64,000 bases of DNA. Source: Marinoscillum sp965229915 (GTDB taxonomy: Bacteria; Bacteroidota; Bacteroidia; Cytophagales; Cyclobacteriaceae). Below the pieces are notes generated by a model that was given only the letters and a program-made list of their open reading frames with translations, ran no database searches and had not been told where the DNA came from. Shown one piece after another: positions 45,025-53,143 of the stretch. The translations under genes were made by a program, and so were the position numbers. Position 1 is the stretch's first letter. Every line of letters begins with the position of its first letter. The DNA is taken from the NCBI RefSeq assembly GCF_965229915.1, contig NZ_CBDDJZ010000001.1:5084001-5148000 (forward strand), written 5' to 3'.

Positions 45025-45744
45025 ATGACAGATCTAAAGCATGACTGGCTTACTGAAGGGATGATTGATTACGAATACAAGAAATACATCCTTTTAGCCT
45101 ATTTAAAGAACATAAGGGAGAAGTTTGATCTTGCTGAATTGTACCCGTTTCTCTCAGATCTTATTCTGCACTACAAAAATCTCATAAAAGTGAAGGAGAA
45201 CAAGGAAGTGATCTATGAGAGTTTCCCAAAAAGTATTTCTAAAGCGGACTTTCAGAAGTTGCAGTTTACCTACAAGCGGATGATTAAAGATGACGAGCTA
45301 ATGGATGAGTTGGAGTCCATCATTGCGTTTGCACTACCAAAGTTGGAAGAGGCTATCGGTTTGGGTAAAGAGCTGTTTGACCTAGTGGAGGAAAACATGG
45401 AAATGGAAATGATCGGTCTTACGCCTATCTATTCTAAGGAGGGGTATGTTTTGGTCAATCAGGATGCATCAAGAGACGTAGAGGTTTACAGATACCAAAT
45501 GTCCGTGTTGGAGCATTCTAATGAGACGTTTAGAGCAATCAGTACTACCTATGTGGGTAATGACTTTCAGGATTTCAGTAGGTCCTATGAACAAATAAAG
45601 CTGGATCTGGCCAAACGCTTTTGGGAATTGCCGAATCCAGCTACATTTCTGGTAATTAGTAAGATGAAGTTTCCTTTGCCACAGACGGTACTGCCCGTGG
45701 CGAAAAGACTATTAGTCAGAAAACTAACTGAAATTAATTCGTAG
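45025..45744 (+). CDS. Conserved-looking protein of unknown function
   Basis: Not recognised. A 239-residue soluble protein without signal peptide or membrane span. It opens with DWLTEGMIDYEYKKYILLAY and is mostly helical for the first 130 residues, then a beta-rich C-terminal half containing GLTPIYSKEGYVLVNQ. It is acidic overall in the middle and basic at the very end (AKRLLVRKLTEI). It is divergent from groES and convergent with secG (ends overlap by 11 bases), so it interrupts an otherwise co-oriented secG-groES arrangement. Confidence 0.75.
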   Translation: MTDLKHDWLTEGMIDYEYKKYILLAYLKNIREKFDLAELYPFLSDLILHYKNLIKVKENKEVIYESFPKSISKADFQKLQFTYKRMIKDDELMDELESIIAFALPKLEEAIGLGKELFDLVEENMEMEMIGLTPIYSKEGYVLVNQDASRDVEVYRYQMSVLEHSNETFRAISTTYVGNDFQDFSRSYEQIKLDLAKRFWELPNPATFLVISKMKFPLPQTVLPVAKRLLVRKLTEINS

Positions 45745-46108
45745 AATCAGCTTCTGAAGGCTCTTCCAAGCCAAGATCATCCAATCCTTCGCTATCTCCG
45801 CTAGGAATGGCTTGTTGTGGCATAACAGACTGTTGTTGTGCATTCTCCAGGTTAGGAGAGGAGATGGTTTGTCCTGCTTCATCCCTCACTACAAAGTTGG
45901 TACTCATGGTTAGTACCAAAAGGGCAATTGCAAAACCCCATGTTAATTTCTCAAGGATATCTCCTGTTTTCTTCACGCCCATGATCTGCTGCGTGCCTGC
46001 TCCTCCAAATTGACTGGATAGTCCGCCACCTTTTGGGTTTTGTGCCAGTACTACCAGAATCAATAACAACGCTACAAGGATGATAACACTTACAATAACT
46101 GCGTACAT
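45734..46108 (-). CDS. secG: Preprotein translocase subunit SecG
   Basis: Accessory subunit of the SecYEG export channel, 124 residues. Two membrane helices (about 3-20 and 52-70) are separated by the conserved NPKGGGLSSQFGGAGTQQ loop (residues 25-42). The C-terminal 50 residues are an acidic, glutamine-rich tail that varies among Bacteroidota. It ends the miaB-to-secG gene run, one base after the stop-start junction with the TPR gene. Confidence 0.93.
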   Translation of the reverse strand: MYAVIVSVIILVALLLILVVLAQNPKGGGLSSQFGGAGTQQIMGVKKTGDILEKLTWGFAIALLVLTMSTNFVVRDEAGQTISSPNLENAQQQSVMPQQAIPSGDSEGLDDLGLEEPSEADSTN

Positions 46109-46109
46109 T

Positions 46110-47471
46110 CTATCTCTCTTCGTTTATTTTTTTGATAATGTCCGCAAAGTAAACTGATTTTTCAGGAAAACGCACTATGAGCGCTTCATATATTTGAATG
46201 GCACGGTCATAACTGCCCTGTTCGAGGTAAATCTCCGCGAGGTATTCGGAGGCGATATCCGGATGCAGTTCGGTGCTGTGGTCTGAAAGATCTTCGGATG
46301 ACACCTTCATTTTGGAGGCATCAGCAGGAGAGATGGATGGGTTTGTTTTGATGAAATTGGCAATAATGGATTCCTGATCCGCTTTTTTGGAGGGCGGGCT
46401 TTTCGTTTCACCTTTTTCTTTTTTGCCTTCGCTCTTATCTTCCTCTTTCTTATCAGAAGACTTAGATGATGTTTTAGCCTTACTGGTCTTTTTGGTTGAG
46501 GTGCTCCTGGCTTTCGTAGAAGTCTTTGAGTCGCTCGCTTTGTCCTTTACTTTGGATTTTTTTGCCGTAGATTTTTTCGTGCTTGACTTCTTCGATTTCG
46601 GCTTATCTTCTTTTTTCTTGTCTTTCTTTTCCTCCGACGAGTCTGGCTCAGCTTCTTTGGTAAGCTTTACTCGTCTTGCAGATCTGGATTGAGACGCCTT
46701 GATGGGTTTGTCTTCATTCCCAGGTTCCTCTGTTTCCTCTTTAGTTTCTTGCTCGGTAACAGGGGAGTCGTCCGCCTCTATAGCTTTACTTTTGACAGAT
46801 TCTGGCTGCTCTTCTTTTGGTTCTGAAGATTCTTCCGTATTGGAGGTAGTTTTATCATCAGAGGAGCTCGAATCTTTAGAAGGTGCTTTTTTGGTCGCTT
46901 TTTCCACGGCATGGTCAACTGCCTCTTGTTCTGCCAGGTCGTTCTCTATTTGATCGAGCTTGGCTCTGTTCACCTTAAGTTCTTCCAGGTCGCGGTAGAG
47001 CTCTTCTATGATGTTGTCCAGGTCTGAAGGTACACTAGAGGGGAGGTGTTCAATTGCTTCGGATTTTTGCTCTGGAGCAGGGCGTTTGATTACCTGCTTT
47101 TTCGGTGGAGCTTTTTCTTCAGTGCCAGCTTGCTTCACTTTGGCACTAGCTACACGGCTGGTTTTGATGGTGTCTGTGATATCTCTTTCCAGCTCGGCTT
47201 CATGCGACTCATGAACCTGCAGTGGATTGAGAAAGATTAGTTGATCGTTGATATATCGTTTCAGTAAGGCCCTATCTGTAGCATAAACCGCCGCGGTGCT
47301 AATCAGACTGGCAGCTCTTTTAGACTTCATTTGCCTGCTTCCTTTAGCAAGTAGTGATCTTGCATTTTGGAAATAGGGATACTGCTCGATAAGACTGTCC
47401 AACTCCTTTAAGGATTGTTCGTCTAGCGATGATGGTGTTCTCAGATATTCAACAAATTTCTGTTTATTCAC
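46110..47471 (-). CDS. Protein with Lys/Ser-rich low-complexity region and C-terminal TPR
   Basis: A 453-residue protein in three parts: a helical N-terminal domain (about 1-100; SLDEQSLKELDSLIEQYPYF), a long charged low-complexity region (about 110-395) that turns from Glu/Ser-rich to strongly basic (KKSSTKKSTAKKSK, TSTKKTSKAKTSSKSS), and a C-terminal TPR-like segment (IASEYLAEIYLEQGSYDRAI, from about 408). A GTG start at 47471 is preferred because the frame upstream overlaps lptE. No signal peptide. The basic region resembles histone H1-like tails, so nucleic-acid or envelope-polymer binding is possible; function is unknown. Confidence 0.75.
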   Translation of the reverse strand: MNKQKFVEYLRTPSSLDEQSLKELDSLIEQYPYFQNARSLLAKGSRQMKSKRAASLISTAAVYATDRALLKRYINDQLIFLNPLQVHESHEAELERDITDTIKTSRVASAKVKQAGTEEKAPPKKQVIKRPAPEQKSEAIEHLPSSVPSDLDNIIEELYRDLEELKVNRAKLDQIENDLAEQEAVDHAVEKATKKAPSKDSSSSDDKTTSNTEESSEPKEEQPESVKSKAIEADDSPVTEQETKEETEEPGNEDKPIKASQSRSARRVKLTKEAEPDSSEEKKDKKKEDKPKSKKSSTKKSTAKKSKVKDKASDSKTSTKARSTSTKKTSKAKTSSKSSDKKEEDKSEGKKEKGETKSPPSKKADQESIIANFIKTNPSISPADASKMKVSSEDLSDHSTELHPDIASEYLAEIYLEQGSYDRAIQIYEALIVRFPEKSVYFADIIKKINEER

Positions 47472-47509
47472 AGGAGGCGAGCGTTGATTAAATTCTAAAT
47501 TAAAAAAAA

Positions 47510-48034
47510 TTACCAATTTGCCACAGAGTCATTGAAGATATCGAGTATGATTTGATCAAAGATTTCTTCAACAAAAGCCTGCTCTTCGGAGGCGAGATCC
47601 GTATTATTCTGGTCATAATCCACGAAAAACGAGAATTTACGGTCAAAATCGAACTCATCATCCTTGGTGTTAATATAACTACAAGATACGGAAACGGTAA
47701 TTCGGGAATTACTCGAAAAATCAGCATCACGGTTGTTTCCTGATGCACTAGCCGAAACAGGAGTGATCGTGTAGTCAGCAATGTAACCCTCCAGTTGAAG
47801 GTCGCCATTTTCATCTACCAGTGTCAGACTTGTGTTCTGTTGGTAGTAGTCTTTGATAGCTTCTGTAAACAAGACGCTCATATTGGAGGGACCCAAGGTG
47901 GCATTGTTGTAAAATGTACCAATAGAAATGGTCTTAACGTCTGGTGAAATAGAAGCTCCGGTAAACCCGTATACACCACATCCAGCTAAACCGACTAATC
48001 CAATCAGAACTCCACTAAATATTATCAATCTCAT
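47510..48034 (-). CDS. lptE: LptE-family lipopolysaccharide assembly lipoprotein
   Basis: Outer-membrane lipoprotein that partners LptD in placing LPS on the cell surface. The 174-residue form starting at 48034 has a clean lipoprotein signal (GVLIGLVGLAGC, Cys19) followed by GVYGFTGASISPDVKTISIG, typical of Bacteroidota LptE. Upstream in-frame codons overlap the sigma-54 activator gene and lack sense as a signal, so I reject them. The start lies 20 bases inside the upstream gene's 3' end. LptD is not in this window. Confidence 0.85.
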   Translation of the reverse strand: MRLIIFSGVLIGLVGLAGCGVYGFTGASISPDVKTISIGTFYNNATLGPSNMSVLFTEAIKDYYQQNTSLTLVDENGDLQLEGYIADYTITPVSASASGNNRDADFSSNSRITVSVSCSYINTKDDEFDFDRKFSFFVDYDQNNTDLASEEQAFVEEIFDQIILDIFNDSVANW

Positions 48035-49313
48035 ATTGCTTAATCTTTCGGTACAATGTTCTTTCGGAGATCCCCAGGTCTCTAGCGGCATACTTTCGCT
48101 TGTTGCTGTTCTTTTTCAGTGCCATGATGATCATCTCCTTTTCTTTTTTCTCCAGCGATAGGGAATCGTCATCTTCAGTTTCATGAGTGATGTCCTCTAT
48201 TTCATAGTCCCGCTCTTCATCCCGGCTGTTGGACTCACGGTGTGACTCCAGCATGATTGGTTTGATGGGAGGCTGTTCTGGTTCTGAGTAGTCACTGCTA
48301 TTCGTATTAGGAATCGAATCCACATCACTGAACAAACGCTGATGCTCAGACAAAATTTCACTTCTACTGGAATCTTCTGATAAGATCTGATGTATGAGCG
48401 TTTTCATTTCTGACATGTCTCGTTTCATGTCAAAAAGTACTTTATATAAAATATCTCGTTCGGAGAAGTTCTCTTTATCTTCTTGCTTATTGGCCAGAGC
48501 TGGTAAGTAAGAGGTTGTCTTCGGTAGGTAGTTGAGGAGTGTTTCAGCGGATATTTCACGATCCATTTCCAGTACACTCATTTGTTCTACCAGATTCTTT
48601 AACTGACGTATGTTGCCCGGGAAGCGAAACTTCATGAGCACTTCTTTTGCTTCATCATCGAGGACCACAGGTTTGGTACTATAGTTCTCTGAAAAATCGG
48701 CAGCAAATTTTCTAAATAATAAAACAACATCTTCACCTCGTTCTCTAAGAGCCGGCACGTGTATCGGCACCGTGTTCAATCGATAATAGAGATCTTCTCT
48801 AAACTTGTTCTTATCTATAGCGTCTGTCAAGTCCACATTTGTGGCAGCAATAACTCGCACATCCGTTTTTTGGACTTTGGACGATCCCACTTTTATAAAT
48901 TCTCCATTTTCCAGTACCCGTAACAAGCGAGCCTGCGTACTGACCGGCATTTCGCCAATCTCATCGAGGAAGATGGTTCCGCCATTGGTTACTTCAAAAT
49001 AACCTTTGCGGCTTTCGTGAGCTCCTGTGAAGGCTCCTTTCTCGTGACCAAATAGCTCCGAATCAATCGTTCCCTCGGGTATAGCCCCACAGTTGATAGC
49101 GATGAACTGGCCATGCTTGCGGTGGGAGAGGCTATGGATGATTTTGGAAAAAGACTCCTTACCTGCGCCACTCTCACCTGATATGAGCACGCTCATGTCG
49201 GTAGGAGCCACCTGCATGGCCACACGAATGGCATTGTTGAGCTTGGAGGAGTTTCCTACGATCCCAAACCGAAGCTTAACTGATTGTACTTCTGAATCTA
49301 TTCTATAATTCAT
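48015..49313 (-). CDS. Sigma-54-dependent transcriptional activator (AAA+, Fis-type HTH)
   Basis: Enhancer-binding activator of sigma-54 RNA polymerase, 432 residues. The AAA+ domain begins near residue 17, with Walker A GESGAGKE (46-53), the sigma-54 contact loop GAFTGA (93-98), Walker B TIFLDEIGEMP and the arginine-finger region. A low-complexity linker precedes a Fis-type helix-turn-helix at the end (RKYAARDLGISERTLYRKIK). There is no N-terminal receiver, GAF or PAS domain, so activity must be set by another protein or by expression level. It sits one base after miaB and is likely in the same operon. Confidence 0.93.
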   Translation of the reverse strand: MNYRIDSEVQSVKLRFGIVGNSSKLNNAIRVAMQVAPTDMSVLISGESGAGKESFSKIIHSLSHRKHGQFIAINCGAIPEGTIDSELFGHEKGAFTGAHESRKGYFEVTNGGTIFLDEIGEMPVSTQARLLRVLENGEFIKVGSSKVQKTDVRVIAATNVDLTDAIDKNKFREDLYYRLNTVPIHVPALRERGEDVVLLFRKFAADFSENYSTKPVVLDDEAKEVLMKFRFPGNIRQLKNLVEQMSVLEMDREISAETLLNYLPKTTSYLPALANKQEDKENFSERDILYKVLFDMKRDMSEMKTLIHQILSEDSSRSEILSEHQRLFSDVDSIPNTNSSDYSEPEQPPIKPIMLESHRESNSRDEERDYEIEDITHETEDDDSLSLEKKEKEMIIMALKKNSNKRKYAARDLGISERTLYRKIKQYEIDNI

Positions 49314-50777
49314 TTATGCTACTACTTCGCCAAAGAGCGTGGCTGCAGTGCAGTCATTGACTCTGACATTTATATATTGGCCTTTCTGGAAGTCGTTATT
49401 TTTGAAGATGACTACTTTGTTGGCACTGTTTCGTCCTTGCATGTCAGCTTTGGAGCGTTTGCTGTAGCCCTCTATAAGCACTTTGAAGGTTTTACCTATG
49501 TCACGTTTATTTCGCTCCAGTGAAAGATCTTGCTGCTTGGCGATGATCTCCTGAAGACGCTTTTTCTTCACCTCTAGTGGAATATCATCTTCATATTTTT
49601 TCGCGGCAAGCGTTCCTGGTCTTTCTGAGTAGAAAAACATGTAAGAAAAATCATACTTGACATAATCCATCAGTGTGAGAGTATCCTGATGCTCCTCTTC
49701 CGTTTCAGTACAGAAACCCGCAATCATGTCTGAGGAGATTCCACAGTCCTCACCTAAGATGTCACGAATAGCATCTACACGATTGATGTACCAGTCACGG
49801 TCGTAAGTCCTGTTCATTAGCTCCAGCACGCGAGAGTTTCCACTCTGTGCTGGTAGGTGGATGTATTTACAGATGTTCTCGAACTTCTTCATGGTATGAA
49901 GTACTTCATCGGTGATGTCTTTCGGGTGAGAAGTAGAAAACCGCACACGTAAATCAGGACTGACCTTGGCTACCATTTCGATAAGGTTTGCGAAATTCAC
50001 TACCTCGTTTATTCCTTGCTTTTCCAGGCGTGCTTTATTGTTTTCTTCATCGGACCATTTGTAAGAATCTACGTTTTGACCGAGAAGAGTCACTTCCCGA
50101 TAGCCTTTGTCAAACAAGTCTTGAGCCTCTTTTACGATAGAGTGAGGATCGCGTGAGCGCTCTCTTCCTCGGGTAAATGGTACCACGCAGAACGAGCACA
50201 TGTTGTCACATCCACGCATGATGGAGATAAATGCGGTAACTCCATTTGAGTTTAACCGGACAGGGGAGATGTCTGCATACGTTTCCTCTCTGGAGAGAAA
50301 CGTGTTCACACCTTTATGTCCATCTTCTGCTTGTTTAACCAGATTGGGCAAGTCTCTGTAAGCATCCGGACCTACTACCAGGTCCACGATCTTTTCTTCA
50401 TCAAGTAACTTAGACTTTAAGCGCTCAGCCATACAACCTAGCACCCCAATAGTGATCTCTGGTTTGTCTGCTTTGATTTTGTTGAATTGCGTTAGACGCT
50501 TTCTTACGGTCAACTCAGCCTTCTCTCTAATGGAGCAGGTATTTAATAGGATCACATCGGCTTTTTCAAAGGATGAAGTGGTGTCATATCCTTCTTTTTC
50601 AAGAATGGATGTAACGATCTCACTGTCAGAGAAGTTCATCTGACATCCATAGCTCTCGATGTATAGCTTTCTCGCCTGGTCGTTTGACCCTTCTTTGGAA
50701 ACTCTAACTCCACAGCTTTCCTCTTGCTTTTCCTCTTGTTGATCGAGGATTTCCAAGTCAGCGATAACCTCTGTCAT
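49314..50777 (-). CDS. miaB: tRNA-2-methylthio-N6-isopentenyladenosine synthase MiaB
   Basis: Radical-SAM methylthiotransferase that modifies A37 of tRNAs reading UNN codons. The 487-residue protein has the N-terminal UPF0004 domain with cysteines C45, C81 and C115 for one iron-sulfur cluster, the radical-SAM cluster C190, C194 and C197 in RGCDNMCSFC, and a C-terminal TRAM domain (about 420-485). An N-terminal extension of about 35 residues is longer than in E. coli. First gene of the run leading to secG; a -7 box stands 23 bases upstream. Confidence 0.97.
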   Translation of the reverse strand: MTEVIADLEILDQQEEKQEESCGVRVSKEGSNDQARKLYIESYGCQMNFSDSEIVTSILEKEGYDTTSSFEKADVILLNTCSIREKAELTVRKRLTQFNKIKADKPEITIGVLGCMAERLKSKLLDEEKIVDLVVGPDAYRDLPNLVKQAEDGHKGVNTFLSREETYADISPVRLNSNGVTAFISIMRGCDNMCSFCVVPFTRGRERSRDPHSIVKEAQDLFDKGYREVTLLGQNVDSYKWSDEENNKARLEKQGINEVVNFANLIEMVAKVSPDLRVRFSTSHPKDITDEVLHTMKKFENICKYIHLPAQSGNSRVLELMNRTYDRDWYINRVDAIRDILGEDCGISSDMIAGFCTETEEEHQDTLTLMDYVKYDFSYMFFYSERPGTLAAKKYEDDIPLEVKKKRLQEIIAKQQDLSLERNKRDIGKTFKVLIEGYSKRSKADMQGRNSANKVVIFKNNDFQKGQYINVRVNDCTAATLFGEVVA

Positions 50778-50799
50778 AGTCTTTTTTTTATTCGGTTTG

Positions 50800-50807
50800 C
50801 AAAGATA
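50800..50807 (-). promoter_or_regulatory. Putative -7 box of the miaB operon
   Basis: Minus strand TATCTTTG is a full TAnnTTTG match, 23 bases before the miaB ATG. A TTG lies only 14 bases further upstream, closer than the usual -33 spacing. Confidence 0.5.
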
Positions 50808-50826
50808 AGATTCAATTCTAACAAGA

Positions 50827-50852
50827 TGACATTATGTCAGTTTTATTGTCAG
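50827..50852. promoter_or_regulatory. Palindrome and CTGACA repeat upstream of miaB
   Basis: TGACATTATGTCA (50827-50839) is a perfect palindrome; TGTCAG occurs at 50835 and 50847, 12 bases apart. It lies just upstream of the miaB -7 box and resembles the elements upstream of groES. Confidence 0.4.
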
Positions 50853-50853
50853 A

Positions 50854-51591
50854 TTATTCGCTACGAACAGCTTCCAGGTTGAACCCGACATTTACCGTAT
50901 TGTAAATAAACTTGTCTTTGGCCTTATCGATAGCTCGTGATTCGCTATTGTAGTTCAGGTTCCAGTCCGTCCGATCAATATTAAACTTCGCTTCAATAAT
51001 CACTTTGGCTGGCCTAATGGTCACTTCAGCTGGGAAGGTAATGTTCTTGGTGGCGCCTCTCAGTGTGAGGTTGCCTGAAATCAGGTGGGTTGGTTCCTTG
51101 ACCATAAACTCTTTGATGAGCGCCGGTGTATTTTCTGTAATGAACTCATCTTTTACTTCCAGTTTTGTGGAGTCATATGGTTCCAATCCAGTGACTTCAA
51201 ATGTGCCAATTGGATAATTGGCAGCATCAAAGAAGTCATCAGAGAGCAAATGATCTGTGAGCTTTTGATATCCTTCCGAATCGGGCTTCAAGTCCATCAC
51301 CCGAACAGAATTCAAGTCAATAGTCACCTGACCTCCCGCCAAACTATCACCTTGAATGGCTATTTGACCATTTTTAATGGCGATTATCCCATTGTGTTTA
51401 CCTGTAGGTTTACTACCGATCCAGGTGATTATGGACATGACACTGTCTACAGGAATCCATTCGGCACTGTCTGTGATAATCAACCCAGTTTCAGCTTCTG
51501 TGGCATTGACACTGGTGCCTTCCTGTGAAGGGGTGCAAGAATAAATGAGCGCTGAACCAAAGAGGGCAAATACCAATAAATTTAATTGCAT
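50854..51591 (-). CDS. YceI-family lipoprotein
   Basis: A 245-residue lipoprotein (signal LLVFALFGSALIYSC, Cys19) carrying a YceI lipocalin-like domain (about 45-240): SVMSIITWIGSKPTGKHNGI at its start, then alternating beta strands and the conserved end region with IEAKFNIDRTDWNLNYNS. YceI proteins bind isoprenoids or other amphiphiles in the periplasm; here the lipoprotein anchor places it at a membrane. It precedes miaB on the same strand but is separated by a 76-base promoter region. Confidence 0.9.
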   Translation of the reverse strand: MQLNLLVFALFGSALIYSCTPSQEGTSVNATEAETGLIITDSAEWIPVDSVMSIITWIGSKPTGKHNGIIAIKNGQIAIQGDSLAGGQVTIDLNSVRVMDLKPDSEGYQKLTDHLLSDDFFDAANYPIGTFEVTGLEPYDSTKLEVKDEFITENTPALIKEFMVKEPTHLISGNLTLRGATKNITFPAEVTIRPAKVIIEAKFNIDRTDWNLNYNSESRAIDKAKDKFIYNTVNVGFNLEAVRSE

Positions 51592-51640
51592 GAATTTGTT
51601 TTGTACGATTAGCTTTAAAAACCATTACCTTAACCCCGAC

Positions 51641-51661
51641 AAAAAAATCCTCAAAAGAGGA
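51641..51661 (-). terminator. Short hairpin with U-run in the yceI leader
   Basis: Minus strand: TCCTC-TTTT-GAGGA followed by TTTTTTT, about 57 bases upstream of the yceI start. The five-base-pair stem is short; it could be a weak terminator or an attenuator in the yceI leader. Confidence 0.35.
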
Positions 51662-51760
51662 GTGTTATGTCGCTTACCAATAGAATAGTTATTTGTTAGC
51701 TCAAATACTATTGATAGGTTAACGGACCGCAATTTATACCGTTTTAATTTTCATAAATAA

Positions 51761-52279
51761 ATGGCATTAATAAAATCAGTAAGAGGATACACACCTAAGC
51801 AGGGAAAGGACTGCTGGCTGGCAGATAATGCGACAATCATAGGTGATGTGACGATGGGAGATAGCTGTACCGTATGGTTCAATGCAGTTGTGAGAGGAGA
51901 TGTTAATTTTATCAAAATTGGCGATCGTACCAATATTCAAGACAATGCAACGATCCATGGCACGTTCGAAAAAGCACCAACGACCATTGGTAGTGACGTC
52001 TCCATAGGTCACAATGCAATTGTTCATGGATGTACCCTGGAGGATCAGGTGCTGATAGGAATGGGTGCCATGGTCATGGATGGTGCTGTGGTAAAAACAG
52101 GAGCTATTGTGGCGGCTGGGGCAGTAGTGCTGGAAGGGACTGTGGTGGAGGAAAATACCATTTATGCCGGAGTGCCAGCTAAAAGAGTAAAAACTGTAGA
52201 AGGCAAAAACCGGGAGATGCTCTTGCGGATAGCAGGTAATTATTTGAAATATGCTCAATGGTTCAAAGATGAAGATTAG
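51761..52279 (+). CDS. Gamma-class carbonic anhydrase-like protein
   Basis: Left-handed beta-helix trimer of the gamma carbonic anhydrase/YrdA group, 172 residues. Hexapeptide repeats run from about residue 20 to 140. Zinc-ligand histidines are visible in TIHGTF (near residue 69) and in GHNAIVHGC (near residues 86-91), which matches the three-histidine set. It starts with the family's usual segment (DCWLADNATIIGDV). Activity varies in this family, so carbonic anhydrase function is likely but unproven. It overlaps the DinB gene by 11 bases. Confidence 0.92.
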   Translation: MALIKSVRGYTPKQGKDCWLADNATIIGDVTMGDSCTVWFNAVVRGDVNFIKIGDRTNIQDNATIHGTFEKAPTTIGSDVSIGHNAIVHGCTLEDQVLIGMGAMVMDGAVVKTGAIVAAGAVVLEGTVVEENTIYAGVPAKRVKTVEGKNREMLLRIAGNYLKYAQWFKDED

Positions 52280-52796
52280 TAGGCCACACCCATCAGAATA
52301 TGGTCATTTTTATCGTGGCTATATAGATAAAGTAGCTGATCAGGACGTCCGTCAATTGCTTGATAAACAGCTAAATACTTATCAATCCATGATCAGCCAT
52401 ATTGATGAGGAACAAATGCACTATGCTTATACAGATGGCAAATGGACGGTGGCGCAAGTGCTGGGTCATATCAATGATACCGAACGTATAATGGCTTATC
52501 GAATCTTGAGGTTTAGCCGTCGGGATAAAACGGAATTACCGGGATTTGATGAAAATGAGTATGTGTTAAATGGTGATTTCAAAGAGGTGACAAAAGACTC
52601 ATTTCTGGATGAATTCCTTCACTTACGAAAATCTAACCTGGTGCTGATTGATCGGTTGTCTGATGAAGTGTTAGCGTTTACGGGGGAGTCGAATGGTATG
52701 ATCTTTTCGGTACGCGCTCTTATCCACATACTGGCAGGGCATCTCAAACATCATATGGATATTCTGGTTGAACGATATAAACTTAAGATACTATGA
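52269..52796 (+). CDS. DinB-family (YfiT-like) four-helix protein
   Basis: A 175-residue putative metal-dependent enzyme or thiol transferase of the DinB superfamily. Three histidines at the expected positions of the metal site are visible: in VAQVLGHINDTERIMAYRIL (near residue 65) and near the end in HILAGHLKHHMDILVERY. The start at 52269 (MKISRPHPSEYG) is preferred over an earlier codon at 52251, and overlaps the preceding gene by 11 bases. Its stop overlaps the start of the next gene by four bases. Substrate unknown. Confidence 0.88.
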   Translation: MKISRPHPSEYGHFYRGYIDKVADQDVRQLLDKQLNTYQSMISHIDEEQMHYAYTDGKWTVAQVLGHINDTERIMAYRILRFSRRDKTELPGFDENEYVLNGDFKEVTKDSFLDEFLHLRKSNLVLIDRLSDEVLAFTGESNGMIFSVRALIHILAGHLKHHMDILVERYKLKIL

Positions 52797-53143
52797 ACTT
52801 TTTAATTCGGCTATTGCTGTCGGCACTGGCAGTAGTTATAGCTTCCTATTTGCTGCCAGGAGTAGAGGTGGATGGATTTTTTGCTGCAATTATTATTGCT
52901 GTAGTACTGTCGCTACTCAATTTTGTGGTTAAACCAATTCTGGTAATTCTGACAATTCCTCTGACTGTAGTAACTCTGGGACTGTTCTTGTTGGTAATCA
53001 ACGCATTGATCATCCTGATGGCCGATTCCATCATCCCTGGTTTTTATGTAGATGGTTTCTGGTGGGCTTTGCTCTTCAGTTTGGTCATGTCTTTAACCAA
53101 TGCCTTGCTGATTGATTTGAGCGGAGGGAAGGAGAAAAGGTAG
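52793..53143 (+). CDS. Small four-helix membrane protein (phage-holin-like superfamily IV)
   Basis: A 116-residue integral membrane protein with about four hydrophobic segments, including ALAVVIASYLLPGVEVDGFF, the conserved NFVVKPILVILTIPLTVVTLGLF block (quoted by position 43-65) and a C-terminal DGFWWALLFSLVMSLTNALL. This family (DUF360/phage holin IV) is common on chromosomes and named for weak similarity to holins; I see no phage context. Coupled to the DinB gene by an ATGA overlap. Confidence 0.88.
   Translation: MNFLIRLLLSALAVVIASYLLPGVEVDGFFAAIIIAVVLSLLNFVVKPILVILTIPLTVVTLGLFLLVINALIILMADSIIPGFYVDGFWWALLFSLVMSLTNALLIDLSGGKEKR

Noticed and set aside
46387..46953. Long plus-strand reading frames opposite the low-complexity TPR gene
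   Set aside because: Antisense to a Lys/Ser/Glu-rich region; the Ser/Leu/Phe-rich product reflects complementary codons, not a gene.
51776..52258. 160-codon minus-strand frame opposite the gamma carbonic anhydrase gene
   Set aside because: Fully inside a well-supported gene; composition rich in His, Cys and Ser is typical of antisense frames.
52793..53143. Prophage holin
   Set aside because: The family is chromosomal and no phage gene lies nearby.
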